Under the pieces are notes generated by a model. That model was not told the origin of the DNA, ran no database searches, and was given only the letters and a program-made list of their open reading frames with translations. DNA of 64,000 nt from Phoronis australis (taxonomy: Eukaryota; Phoronida; Phoronidae). The stretch lies in the NCBI GenBank assembly GCA_002633005.1, contig NMRA01000613.1:12861-76860 (forward strand). The letters run 5' to 3'. This document shows, piece by piece, positions 47,201 through 60,300 of this stretch; the stretch's first letter is position 1, and each line of letters opens with the position of its first letter. A program made the translations under genes and the position numbers.

Positions 47201-47315
47201 AGGTTAACGCGACAATTCTCGGCAAGGTAAGGTGGACCGTATGCGAGGCGATGTGGATATAGACCTATTAAGACGGTAAAAAAGACTAATTAAACCGAGT
47301 GACATTCTCCTTTAA

Positions 47316-48429
47316 CCTTAAACCGCTCTCATATTTAAACGGTTGTCTAGTTTGACGGTAGACCTATTGCACGCAAAGTTTGTCCTATATGCGACGTCGT
47401 GCATTTGACACGAGTAAATGTAGCTCGAGTCTTGCTCTTGGAAGGCAAGCCACAGATAACGTTATTAAAGTACGTATAACGTGCTGGGTACTTCCATAGA
47501 AGAGGTACCGTGGAATTTCCGCAAACTGATCCCCCACAAATAATGACCCGTGGGTCTGCATTCGAAGATTTTTTCGGCGAATAGTAATATGCACATGGGT
47601 CTACTTTCGGAATATCAAATTTTTCTGCCAAATAAAAGCAGCGCTTCATGAGAAACGGGACACAGTCTATAATTTCAGCTCGTTTTTGGCTTATGGACAA
47701 AATAAACTGAACTAACCATGCATTGGTACTTCCATGTCACTGGATCGTATTCCGTTCATAGGCTCCCTGTTTGAGAAAGTCGGTTACGACCGAGGCATTA
47801 GAAAAATGGCCATTTTCCAAAATATTTGCATATGAACCTATTGATAATATCCCATACTTGCCACTCAGATGGCTGATTTTTTATGTCTCGGCAGTTTTCT
47901 TACAACAGGGTAATACCTTTTCCGACTAATTTCCATACAAAAGAGTATCAGCTCCGATTTTATGTCCTGGAATAGGGATCATTTTAGGAGTTCGAACTTC
48001 TACAAAAGGTCCTTTTCCCAAGTACAATTCTACAAAAGTGTTTTAATATTATTCACGTCCATACGGTAAACGTTCCATTTTAAAATTAAGGTGTCATTTT
48101 TAGCAGCATGGCATCCCTTCCTGTGTTGTTTCAGCAAAATGGGTCCCTTTTACTGACATGTCAATCAAACCAAAACTTCTAGCGGGAAAATGTGACGTAA
48201 ACAAATAATGATAACCTGCTACCTTTCTTGCGAACGAAATAGGTGAAAGGTTTATCTGCGATGCGCTTAGGGCACTTGCAATGTAGATCATCGATAGAGA
48301 GAAGTGACAACATACGACAACGACAGGTTCGACGAACGCTGTGTCCCCCGGTGGCAATTTCACTTTTTCCGTTTTCCTCTGTCTCTCTGAAGTTCCTTGA
48401 CGTTTTTAATAGCTTTCTATTAAAGAAAC
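47316..48429. other. Unassigned region with small minus-strand ORFs
   Basis: The minus-strand frames at 47347-47700 (117 codons) and 48100-48363 (87 codons, hydrophobic middle) have no motif I recognise and no clear splice sites. They may be transposon remnants or chance. Confidence 0.3.
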
Positions 48430-48590
48430 GATGACATGTTTCCGTTTTCGGATGAATTCTACGTATTTTGCGCCGTCAAGCGGCCATTTATGTGACAAAA
48501 ATAAACATCCCTAGAAGCACACCGTTTGCGGTGCAATCGTAGGCGCATTTAAACGCTCCGCGTTACTCTTGTTCACTAATAGGATGTGTT
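48430..48590 (-). repeat. 5' end copy of the 22-23.6 kb repeat family
   Basis: In reverse complement, 48500-48580 matches 22003-22075 closely: shared runs include ATTGCACCGCA and CTTCTAGGG, with 'caagag(c/t)aacgc(a/g)gagcgtt' between. The body beyond is short and diverged ('atccgaaaacgg' near 48450). Confidence 0.65.
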
Positions 48591-49799
48591 TCACATTTTT
48601 TTCATCATCTTTGATATCCTGTATTCAATGGTTGGTAAATATCACAAAATAGCTTATTCAAGCGGATGTAGTTTTTATTATTTGCTCCATATACAAGACA
48701 ACAGCCTTCCTTAGTTTGATAATTGCACTACACAATGAACTTATGTTCGATACTGACAGTATCACCCTTGAAAAGTTTGCTTTTTCTGATATTGGCGTTG
48801 AACTTTTACAGAAGCATATTTGCAGTTGCAAACCTGATAAAAATAGCAGAATGCCTATTTGTGCTATGTACAGGCTCAAACTGTCACAATGTCTCAAGTT
48901 GTTGAAACTTGAAACCTGTGGCAATTTGTGTCTGCACGGTTGCCCCAAGCTGTCAAAAAAATGAAGTTGTAACATTTTGGGACATTGCGAAAATTTGGAC
49001 CTGCACAGTGCTTCACAATATGTACAGCTTTTCCAATGATTACACAACCTATTGGTTTTCACCCCAAATTTTCCGTCGTCGCCGCCAATTTTTACTGACT
49101 TTGTTCGTATAAAACAAAAATTTTCCCGCTAAAGCGACCTGAACTCCTGAGGTCGGTTGCTGGTTCGAACCTTTTATGCCGATGGTGGTATTTGCACCTT
49201 TTGCACGCCCTTGTCTACATAAATGATACAGGGTAGGTACACACATGCTAACAATACATCGAAATTTCTTTTTGCTGCGATTTCACTAATCGCCAGATGG
49301 TGCTACGCAGCCTTACCACTATAACTAATGAGTACCAGAGATGCATGAGTAAAGGCCCAGGGTGTATATTTCGAAGAAGTCGGGTTAGGGGTCAACAATA
49401 CCGGAACATTTTCTTCATGAATCGAAACAACATTGCCACTTTTACATCACAGTCTCTGATTGTCAATTCAGGTGGAAATTTATTGCACGAACGGTTTTTA
49501 TTGTCCATTTCCTATTCAACATGCAATTGTTTCCAAACGCCCCTGACGTAGTATCTGCGCAATACACTGTATGTACCCTGGCTTAGGACGGGCCTTTATG
49601 CAGAAAAATACGATAGTGTATTTGATGGGAGAGTAGCGTTAGAGTGAAGTTGTGTGGTTGAAGCAAATAAGTGCACGAACTGAAGCCTTAGCACAAGGAC
49701 ATCCTTGAAACGTGCAACTGCGCACAATTCTGTTTTGATTGAAGCAAGTACATTGTAACTGCGTAAGGAACGGGTGTCCAAAGAATCTGGACTCACGCG
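48591..49799. other. Unassigned region left of the long ORF
   Basis: Overlapping frames on both strands at 48658-49062 (minus, Cys-rich) and 48716-48964 (plus) have similar lengths; neither has recognisable domains or splice borders. It would include the 3' UTR of the gene ending at 49800. Confidence 0.3.
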
Positions 49800-50834
49800 T
49801 CACAAAATTAAAGTTACTGGGATCTGGCCAACGGCATGTTTTCTCAGAAACTCGTGATAGGCAGCTTCGTCAAACGGCTCATAACAACTGCTACTGTCTG
49901 AGTCCGAGCTGCTTTCGCATTCATCGCCGTCGTCACTTCGTCTGGAAAAAAACTGACTGCCATCAAATCGATTGTCCGTATCTTCGTTTACTTGAAATAT
50001 GGTAGCGACCGGTGGAATCGGTCGTCGAGCTCGCCAGGTACCTGACAAGTTCATCGATTTCAACAAGGTGCCGACTCGAAACCTTGGCCACGTCAAAGTT
50101 GATTCTCCTTCATCATGTCGGCCATCTTGCAACGTGTCTTTCAAGTTTTTGGGTAGCTCCTCATTGTTGTTATGAGAAGTATTTTCTCCAGCCAAGTCAC
50201 TAAGTTCATCTCCTTTTTTTAAGTCGAGGTCTCCAAAAGTTTTGCCCAATATCCGTTCATCACGTATTCCGTAAATCAAATTTGTGTACTGTTTTGGGAC
50301 TTCTGGCTCGCGTTTAGGCCTCGAGGCGCATTTCCCTGCATATCCCAAATGAAACTGAACACGGGAACTGCTGCTACGACGAAGAGACACTCCTATTTTA
50401 CTCAAATCTTCAACTGGTTGAGGTCTATTAACTCTGCCCTCAACGGGTAAGATTGAGTTCTTACCGTAAGTAAAATACTGTTTCGCGGCATATCTCGCCG
50501 AAGAAGGCAGAGATGCGGTTTTCATCCGGGCGCTTAGCTTCTCGTCGTCACTTTTGGTCGAAAATCCCATTATTTGATCAAAATGAGCGACGTCAAGCGA
50601 AGAAAACGATCTTGGTATGTAGGTGCTTATCGTATTTGGCCTTTGCATTGAGAAATTGGGCGGTAAAGCGTCATTCGTTGGCTGTACGGTATAACATCCT
50701 CGTCTCCGCGATCGTTTTCTTTTCTTTTTGAAGTCATTTTCATTGCAACAGGGCAGACCGCACGTGTGACCGGGAGGGTCGTGTGCAAAGGCGCACGATC
50801 TGTCACATATTGTGAACAGTACTCGCTTCTTTAT
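49800..50834 (-). CDS. Unrecognised protein, long terminal exon
   Basis: An open frame of about 344 codons from an acceptor, ttttgtttcag (50835-50845), to a stop at 49800-49802. The frame also continues upstream to a possible ATG at 50900, so a single-exon reading of 366 codons is possible, but the strong pyrimidine tract favours a spliced exon. Features in order: a Cys-rich start (CDRSCAFAHD, GLPCCNEND), a basic cluster KKKRKRSRRR like a nuclear localisation signal, a long low-complexity Ser/Arg-rich middle, and an acidic Ser/Asp run (CESSSDSDSSS) before YEPFDEAAYHEFLRKHAVGQ. No transmembrane segment. I do not recognise the family. Its length far exceeds chance for this AT-rich DNA. Confidence 0.65.
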   Translation of the reverse strand: MKKRVLFTICDRSCAFAHDPPGHTCGLPCCNENDFKKKRKRSRRRGCYTVQPTNDALPPNFSMQRPNTISTYIPRSFSSLDVAHFDQIMGFSTKSDDEKLSARMKTASLPSSARYAAKQYFTYGKNSILPVEGRVNRPQPVEDLSKIGVSLRRSSSSRVQFHLGYAGKCASRPKREPEVPKQYTNLIYGIRDERILGKTFGDLDLKKGDELSDLAGENTSHNNNEELPKNLKDTLQDGRHDEGESTLTWPRFRVGTLLKSMNLSGTWRARRPIPPVATIFQVNEDTDNRFDGSQFFSRRSDDGDECESSSDSDSSSCYEPFDEAAYHEFLRKHAVGQIPVTLIL

Positions 50835-50845
50835 CTGAAACAAAA

Positions 50846-51650
50846 TGGAATATACTAACATAGATTTCCTTCTAATTTTTGATAACATGTTTCTTTTCAA
50901 AACAGATGTCTATGACAAGAATTAATTTAAGCCGTCCCACACCTCTGCACATGACTGGGATGTAAGTGTTCTCGTCTCAGCCGCCATTACGGATCTGATG
51001 GCAAAAGGCGTTAGCGATAGCCCTTATACATTATGCGGTAGTCGCATTTGGCGGGAGACGTCCACCTTGGTACCCCTAATTGAGCACCAAAGCAGCCTTG
51101 AAAATTTAACTACATATATTGTCAAAAATCTCAGGTTCATTGCGTTCGAGGTATTATTCCCAGTGGCGGATTTAGGGGGGGGGGGGNTTCTGGTCTGGTC
51201 TGCTTCTGTGCCCAGGCAAGTTACGTAAGTGCATACGTTTCCGTACACGAAAACATTATGATTTAGGCAAATGAGTTTCTAATCTAAGTTCAAATTTGAT
51301 TACACCCAGATTGGACCTAAAAACTCCAAATTTCGATTTCAAAATATGTTGTTTTTAGCTTCAATGATAGGGTCATTAAGTGCAGGTTTAGGCTTAGAGA
51401 GTGATCCTCCTACTAAACGATTATGTTCCGGAGTATAGAATAGTAAGCACTTATCTCGAGTTCGCACATAAGTAGTCTGAAAAATGACAAAAATAACTTG
51501 GGAGTTTGATCTAGATTATATCAGTCCCCGGTCCCAGCTATGTTCGGAACAAAGGACGGTCACCAACACCTACATAACACACTAAGCATTGTACTCACTT
51601 TGACTTCCAGTCATTTTGACAGCATGCATAAACAACAGAAAATAAGAATA
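50846..51650. other. Non-coding region with an unresolved base
   Basis: Contains the only N of the window (51187) after a G run (51176-51186). No first exon for the 49.8-50.8 kb gene was recognised. Confidence 0.4.
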
Positions 51651-51656
51651 TAAAGA

Positions 51657-51662
51657 TTTATT
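51657..51662 (-). terminator. Candidate poly(A) signal of gene E
   Basis: Minus-strand AATAAA, about 2.5 kb past the gene E stop codon. The intervening DNA has no other gene, which fits a long 3' UTR. Confidence 0.4.
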
Positions 51663-54186
51663 TTCATTTCTGACAAATACAACAGAGGTGTCTGAAATAC
51701 ATGCAAAAGCTCCAGTCTGAGGTTATATAAAACATGCTAAAAGAAAATTTACATATTTACATGTACCTTTAGCAAAATTCATTTCTCTAATTTGCAGATA
51801 AAAGCCAAGAAATTTACATTAAAGAGTATAAAAATTGAATAAAAGATAACGATTAAAAAGGAATTCGAATGTATTTCACTTAAGAATCAACAACATTACA
51901 ATCTAAATGCATTTGTGAGAATATTTAATAATTGAAACCTAAACCAAGTTTCTTTTAATGTATAACACCAGTAGCTCCCACAACCAGATTCTCTCCATGT
52001 TTCTTACAACACGACTTTCTTATCTCCCTATCCTACCTAAAACTAAGTTCCATTAAAACACTAAGCTATTACTCCAGTGCAGAACTCATAACACACATAC
52101 ACACAGCCTGTACACAGCATTTGAAGAAATTGAATTTCGACATACACTGAACCAAAGCACCACATTAGAGGAGTTAAGAGTACTGGGCTTGCCTAAGTAC
52201 TGGCAAATGCGACCTAGTTCAGTCCCAGACTGGAAGACATTTAATATCCAATGGGGAGGGGGGATTGTGAGGGGAACAGCAACTCCATCTAAGGAGAACA
52301 TTTACAACAACATGTCAGTTCAACTTTCGTAAAAACAATTGGGTGAGTAAAATGTTGCTATTGGGAAAACAAGCACCAATGTTGACCAATTAAACATCGG
52401 TGACTCGATTCCACAACTTACACCTCTCATTAGTTTTTATCCGAAAGTTTCACCTGGATGGTTTGCTATTTTGCTTGATGCAGCAAAATTTTTTGTTGAA
52501 TCATTACAGCAATAAGGTGTCTTGTGTTCTACATCAGATGTAGTACACATCCAATTAGGGGATTTCGTCTATGCCACTGCTGCTTTTGTTATGCAAATGC
52601 ATTATGGGACAGTCGCCGGATCTGGTGACATCACATAAAACTTACACACAATATGGACTGAAAACAACACTCATCACTAGAGGTCACTGTAACTGAAAGT
52701 CTGAGCACACTGCAACGTGCTTTTGGTGGGAGAGTGATAAAACAAAAATCACATAAGCAATAAATTGAACTGAACCACAAAATGCATCAAGTGAACACAT
52801 AAACTTTTAGCCAAATCTTTTGTGAGAAAGATTCTCGACGAATACACCATTCCACCAGGCACCAGGATGATCTTAAATCTCACCACCCAAAGTGCCAGGC
52901 CTGCATTCATTTGTTGCCGTGCTTTACAAACGAAATGCATGGTCACACTAACACCACTCGCTTAATTCTTGCACCTACAGAAAACAATCCACGTCTATAC
53001 ATATCTCCAAGATTCCAGTGACATCAGCAGAAGTTTACGAGCCGACAACAATTCCACAATGCAGTTGAAAAACAACCAACAGCGCCCCTACTGAGTAAGT
53101 TTTGACATAGATGAAATCCCTTGAATTGCACCTACCAATACAATGAGCTCAAGGTTGAACCTTACTTCACAACTTCACCAAACTGCAGTAACCATATTAT
53201 AACACTGTATACACCTGCCACCTCTTGGGGAGCAAACAAACTAACACAAAGTATAAACGCTACCTCAGAACTAAAATCTCCTAAATCAAAATACAATTGC
53301 AATTATTTACATATTTGGCAAAATATCAGCTCAGTACAAAAAACAATTATCGATATCTGACTATTGAATTGTACATTTTCCACATTAATAATATCGAGAA
53401 ACATATCCTCTAAAAATTTCATACCTAATACCCACAGGGTGAGTCCCCTATTAATCTCTCAGAGACAGCATTAAATCTAGTTTGATAATATCAATATACT
53501 AACTCCCAATATGTTAGGATTTTCAATGAATATTAATGCAACAACTTTCTTCAAGCATAATGATATCGAATGGTGGATATCACACTCTATGGTAGATATA
53601 ATACCGCATTGTGGATATCATCTCATATGGTGGATATCATCTCATATGGTGGATATCTCGATACCAAATGAGAGATATCATCAACTAAAGTTCACGCTAG
53701 CAATCTTGGTCAGGAACAAATGCAACCCAAACATGACCGGCAATGAAAACTTGTTGCTACAATCAACGCCAAAGCTGACGAAACACACATGGAGATGACA
53801 ACTCGTTTTGTTTTGTCCCATTTCTACAACAATCTCTCTTCGATCTTGTGTGCACAAGGAAGAGTTCACGTGATACAAAACCAATGTTGAGTGCTGTCAC
53901 ACTAATTATGTAGTCCTGTCAACAGAGTGCAGTGGTGGCCGCAACATGAGCACAGACACAACAAATGGAAGAAACGACGGTGACGACGACGACTGAGCTA
54001 GGACATCTGCACAACATTGGCACTTGGTGATATGTACTGAAAACACGACACGTTTGATGGGCGATGTCAAGATGAGGATGACAATGATGGTGATGACGAC
54101 AATGATAACAGGGAAGCGAGGGAACGTCCAATCACAATCAGCCGTGACCTGTGCTGCAGCACTAGCAAGCAGACAACAAGAGAGGA
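51663..54186 (-). other. Probable 3' UTR of gene E
   Basis: AT-rich and free of convincing ORFs or splice sites. Includes a 19-bp tandem repeat (ATGGTGGATATCATCTCAT type) with starts at 53570, 53589, 53608, 53627 and 53646. The UTR assignment rests on position only. Confidence 0.45.
53570..53664. repeat. 19-bp tandem repeat, 5 copies
   Basis: Exact 19-base spacing of GGTGGATATC-containing units, the second and fifth diverged. Each full unit includes GATATC, a 6-bp palindrome. Confidence 0.85.
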
Positions 54187-54368
54187 TCATACGATCACTT
54201 CGTAAATAACCTTCTTGGGTTTGCTGGGGTCGGGTGTTGAGTAGCCACTCTCCATCCCACTGCGACTGGTGTCCAACTTGTTATACGGGTCATACGGGTT
54301 GTGGTACGGGCTCATGTTGTGGTATGGCTGATGCTGTGTTGGTGATCGTGAACCGGCGTAGGAATAAT
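54187..54368 (-). CDS. Gene E last exon with PDZ-ligand-like C-terminus
   Basis: Acceptor tcttccag, phase 1 entry, stop TGA at 54187-54189. Starts DYSYAGSRSPTQHQ, passes YHNPYDPYNKLD, and ends KPKKVIYEVIV. Tyr- and Pro-rich, probably disordered. Confidence 0.82.
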
Positions 54369-57300
54369 CTGGAAGAAAAATAAATAACTATGATCCATGA
54401 CTCAAATATTGAGTAAACATAGTAGTGTCATAGGCTGATTCTTCACAATAAAGTTTAAAATGTTTGCACAATACAGACCTAAGTGCTTATAATTAGAGCT
54501 AAGCAGCTGCAACCTCCCCTTCCGTCACAAAACTAACTTTCGATGTAAAACACGACTAACAATTTTTCTCAAATTGTTCCTCAGTTAAAAAAGAGAATTT
54601 TTAGGCTGAAAAACCCGACGACTGACAATTGGTCATTGCTTTACACTATAGGCCACAGAAGTTAGCTTGTTGTCATGGCTGGTTATTTTATGCGGCGGTC
54701 ATGATCACAATCAATAACGCACTGTCAGTTTCCTCCTAGTCCAGGGACTACTTCCCATCTGAGTAATTAAGTTGAGACCACTTTTATGACAATAAGTGGA
54801 CAGGTCTAAATCAAATTTTGTCGCTTTGTTGGAATATGGGTTAGTGGCTGCTTTAAAGAAATCACAACCATTGGCACAATACACGCAGCACAACAAATAA
54901 TAACAAAACAGTAAATAAATGAATACTCAAAGAGATGAAATGTCATATCACAACAGTAGAAACATGAAAATATCGCCAAAATTCAACTGGTTTTACAAAA
55001 GTTGAGGTCAAACTAGGATAGCAAATATTCAGAATGCACATTCATCTAATGATGGATGCTAAGGTCAAAAAAGCTGATTCTGGTCCATTTTTTAAATGGA
55101 GCCGATGGTGCAGCACTTATAGTTTCTCGCCAATTCAAAAAAGAAAATCAACCTCCTGAAGCGACCAAAAAGTTGCAATGTTTTTCCTTCTTTTTTACTC
55201 ATAGTTTTGCAAATCCTGGCGTTTCAAACTTTGGTTGCCCTTGCTTATTATGGGCCTCTGTGCAGCATTTCAAAAAAGACAGGTGACCTTGACTGTAATT
55301 GATGAGGGTGGGCATTTTGTCCTTTCTTTTTTATCTGATTAGTGAATACAGGTCTCAAAATGAGTCGGAACAAAATTTGCTTTTATGGCCTTGCCTTACT
55401 GCAAACATGCAAAACTAACTTGAAAAGAAACACAACTCAAGCACACCACACAAAAATTGGAGAGACAGGATAATGCCAAGGAGGTTGGGGCCTACAGCAG
55501 AGTAAAAACTGGCATAAAACCTTGCCTTCACATTTCATACATACCAGGTACATCAAAACTCCTATGAGTTAGTTCGTCTTCATTTATTATATTTTGTTTA
55601 TCGTAGCTTGTGGAGTCAAGAGAATTATCAGGCGAGTTGTCTTGCAGTCTACCCCTACCGTCGGGGTATGGCGTGTAGGGTGGGGCATGCGGGGCGTGTC
55701 CATTACCCACGTGACCGTTGGGTTGGGCGACGTGCTCTAACATTGTATAGTTATCTGTAAACACAGAGACGTGCACACTGTCAGCTCAAACACCGGCGCA
55801 CAATCATAATGCAGGACTGCATGAACACGGCACAAAGCTTCGAGTCACATCTACAAAGATTAGCTTCAACCAATTTTGAGTAAGTCTGGAGACACCTGGA
55901 GTTGCTGAGGTGTTTAACAACCAGAATAGTTTACCATCATGGTTCAAATTCAAATGCACTCAATTTGTGGTTGTTTCCTAGATATTTCTCTTATATAACG
56001 AATCCGTAGTTGACTAGAAGCCTTTACCAGACATTGGCTACTGCATAAGCCTTTTGTAAACAAGACAGAAACACAATGTGCAATGGCAGCCACTGCATTC
56101 AAACAAATATACACCAAGATACAACAACAGGTTTTGACAAAGAACAAACCACCTTAGTCTACTGAATATTTTGTGTTGCAAAGTTACTCTGCAACCATAT
56201 TACAAGAATAGCGTGCATGCACAAAGTGGCTTTAGATTGCATCGCTGTGTAACGTCTAAATACCTTATTAGTTTTTTAAAAATGTCAGCAAATAGTTCAC
56301 AACTGATAGACAAGTTTTCAAAAAATCATCCCTTCTCCCTTTCGCTAGTAATAAATCTAGTGTAACTTGGTGACATGACATAGTTACGATAGGCTTCTAA
56401 TAAGCGAGAGACAAACAATAGTGAGTGGCCAACATGCATGTAATGTCTAACCAACATAGGTGATGCAGAAATTGCATTTTTTCACTATATGACAAGTTCT
56501 AGTAATTTATCAGCCAAATTTCATGAAGATCCATCAAGGAACTTAATATCAAGGTCCACGTATAGAAAAACAAAATTGCCAGTTGACATGCGATTGCAGT
56601 AGTCATTTCTGTCCCAGAACTTGCATCAGTTGTACTCCTCTCGACAAAAACACGATACAAATTTCATCAAAGAACTTAGTATACACTGAACCACTAGGGG
56701 GCACAACAGAAGTCGGGGATGTCCGCAAGTTGTCACCATCCATTGTCACATTCATAGAAATACACTTGTCAAAGATCTTGCAAGGGGTTCTGGAGAAACA
56801 GCAGACACAAAATAACAGAACAGCCACTAGGGGGGCCATCCACCAATCATCATCAGTTTTGCTCTTCCCATTTGGAACACATATTTTCACAATGATCCTT
56901 GGGGCGTTTTGGCTGATAGAGATGCCCATACCAAAAACAGACGACGAAAAGACCAAATACAATAAAAATGGTTACCAGATGGCGTAAATTATGTCAAAGC
57001 CATTTGAAAATGGGAAGGTGCCATCGCCTATATCACAGCAACATATTTGTCAAATTTCATGAAAATCTGCCCAGGAACTTCACAAATGCAGAGGAAAGTA
57101 CAAAAATAGAATTTCAACTATGGAGCGCAGAGCTAGTCGGACCCATCCATAAATTCGCTCGTGCTGTCCCATTCACAATAGAATCATGTCGGCAAAACTG
57201 TATGAATATCCACCCAGGGGTTTTAAAGATACAACAGTGTACAACGGGTGTGCGGACCATGGAGTGTGATGCGCCCATATATATGTGGACACATAAAATC

Positions 57301-60300
57301 AGTATCATTTGCAACACGTACTAAAACAGATGATTAAAAATCAGTGTAAAATCAACTTAACAAGAGTAGATGACTTTTAAAAGTGGAGGTGACTAAAACC
57401 AGTCTTCTGGCATGGTCTGACTCAACACAGAAAAGCTAACCAAAATATGTACCTGGCACATTACATAACTGAAAAATAACTATTTAACAGAAACGCCAAA
57501 ACAACTAAAAGAGGAAGTCAGATATGAAAGTAACAAACTTAATCTAGCTATTCTGCAAAAGAAAAACATAAACTCACTAAAAACCTCAAATAATTCATGT
57601 GAGAAAACTGTATCTAAGTTAATAATAGGGAAAGAGTCTATCATGCAGCGTGACCACAGTTTTAAAGACTATAAATTCTTTAGGATGAAAACGACACATT
57701 TCAGAAAAGTAAAAACTAAGGTCCAGTTTGTTTTACATGACACAAACGCCTGGGCTTAGTGATACTTTTATCCAGTTAATTAATAAATTATTTCCCAGTG
57801 AGGAATTGAGTTTCCAAGAACTAGAAAGAAAAGGAACAAATTAATTTTAGGAAACAAAACAAAATAAACCAAAAAAGTCCAAATGGGGCAAACGGTGAAT
57901 TCTATCCACATACACAAAACAATATTATTATCCAGATAACAGCACAAGCCATCTGCAGATTCTTAGTAGTTCCAGGCAGCATTAAACTTAGCCGCATTTA
58001 TGGAACATCACCAGTAATTTCTGCATAACATTGCTTGTCGTTAACTAGCTATTCTAAACAAAGTGTCTACCGTGGCCATAACATCCCAGGCTTTTTCTAG
58101 CTATTCCAAAGATACAGTGTCTACCGTGGTTGAGAAATGAGCACCCATCTCACAAGCTAACCTGATGGCTACAAAAATTTCCATCTTTACATCCCCAGTA
58201 CGCCAGGCATTTTTGGAAAACATCTGCTGCTACTGTTCAGCATAAATTAAATCTTATCAACATAATGTATGCATCCTGTTTGTGAAACAGACCCAATAGA
58301 AAACACTACCAAACTGTGACAATTGACTTATGCGATGTGATTGTTCAGCTTTTCTCACATTAAGTTTCACGGTAATGTTTTTCTCGTTTCCTGAGTCAAT
58401 AAAAATCCCCATGATACACAAAGCTACTGTGTTCCCCAAATTAAAAGTGAAGAATTCACAACAACTGGCCCACAAGATTCTGTTTTTTCCCACTACACCA
58501 AGCTAAAGGTTTAACACTTGCAAATGCCAACAAACAAAAGACTACTGCAAGGCTTGATTTCAACCCATGTTCCTATTTTAGACATGAGCGAGATTGTCTC
58601 TAATATAACTGACTAGACTGAGCGTGGTCAGTTATTTTGTTACAACCGCATCATAAGTCAATGGCAAAAAGCAAAACCTCTTATTAGTTACGGATAGCTC
58701 AAGAAACACATTATAACATCATGATGTAAAATATTTTGAATCCACCTTAAGCTAGTGTTACAGATGCTGAATCCTTGTTTTTTACAATTTTTTTGATAGG
58801 TTTTGAACTGTTTGCAATTGTAAATATACAATATTTTACAAGTTTCCATAATGGTTTTTTCCAGAACATGTTGAAGGCACCGTCACCACGTCACAGCTCC
58901 AAGACTTTTTTGCGGACACAATATTTTTTACAGTTATTGTTAGAGAATTCAAGGATAAAGCACTTTGGAGATTCACTTCAACATATAACATACAGTAAAT
59001 TTGGACTCATTTTAACTGACTTGTTCGCCGAACTCGGATGTAGCAACTTCAAATAATCATTCATGCATCAATACATTCAATCAGGAACAGGACTATTTCC
59101 TTCCCTTAGCAATTCCCACTTTCTCTACACAAGTTAAAACTGCAACTACTGCTACAACTATTACTACCGATGTTACATTACTAGTGACTAACTTTTAACT
59201 AACATTACTAATTTCTATGTTTGCAGCAACTAATTTTTGTGCTAAACTAACTATTGTTCTCAGTAGTGCACACTTTCATGCAGTGAGTTCGAAACCAATA
59301 TGCACAGGCTTTAGTGTGTTGAAACTAGTCATCAATGTTAAGTTCAGAGTCAGGAGTCATGCCAGAAGACAGTTGAGCCTGGGAGAGCTTTTGCAACTCG
59401 GGACCATGAACAAGTGTAGAGTAGCAACAATGAAACTTCAATTTCCAAACAATCACCACACTTCTCAAAGTGAATGGAACTGCCACAGAACACGTGATCA
59501 TATTTCAGAGTTTTTTGACACAAAAGCTCTCTCGCATTAATTTCAGTAACATCCACCTTTTCCAGTCACACTCCTTGCACACTCACACGCATGCGTGCTG
59601 TCGGCCGGGTGACTAAAGACTCCCTCTGTTGTAGGGTCATCAAGATCTATACCTGGATTATCGTAGCCACGCTGTTTGCTCGTCTGAGATGCATCTAGAA
59701 CAGGCTGTGTCCTGCGGCTAAAATAACCAATGGGGGCAGAGTTACACCACCAGCATGGAACTGAGGGTATTAGCGGCACGCTGATTAATTAACAACTATA
59801 CAAAGAACAGACTGTCTTTCTTAATGAACTGAATTTTTATTATTTCTTTCACTAGTTCACTATGACAGAACAGGCGCTAGTTCCTGTTTGCACTATAACC
59901 ACCACTCCGTCACCAATTTGATTGCAATTCTTCGACTCACAAACAGTTGCATTTCACATTTCCTGTTAAATTTATACTGTGCATTATATCGGTGGATCAA
60001 ACATGGCCAACATCAAAGTATGATAAAATAGGAGTGACATGTCCATGTATGTTATGAATCATTCAATCAGTACGAGGATCATGAGCAGAAAATTATGTCA
60101 TTACAAAACTTACGAGACATGAAAGGGAACATTTTTCCACCCTCTGCTGGCTTTTTCAAGTCTGTGCGACCCCTGGTGGATTCAATTGGAGTTGAGAAAT
60201 CCACCAGAGGTCACACTGGCTAGAAAAGGCCAGCAGAGCATGGCAAAACATTGCCGTTCATCTCAAGTAAGTTCGGTAATGGCAAACAATTTTCAGCATA

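Larger units (their letters stand above)
46010..47315. repeat. Duplicated block, copy 2 (paralogue of 5.8-7.2 kb)
   Basis: Collinear with 5816-7180. This copy keeps an intact plus-strand acidic ORF and a minus-strand THAP-like ORF, suggesting a compound transposon-derived block. Its position relative to the receptor exons differs between copies, so it moved or rearranged independently of the array. Confidence 0.75.

Noticed and set aside
48658-49112. Cys-rich 134-codon minus ORF and 82-codon plus ORF
   Set aside because: They overlap on opposite strands with similar lengths and neither has a recognisable domain or start context.
53906-54209. ORFs on both strands next to the gene E stop, some hydrophobic
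   Set aside because: They lie in the 3' UTR side of the last exon and contain low-complexity CATCAT/GATGAT runs; no splice link to gene E.
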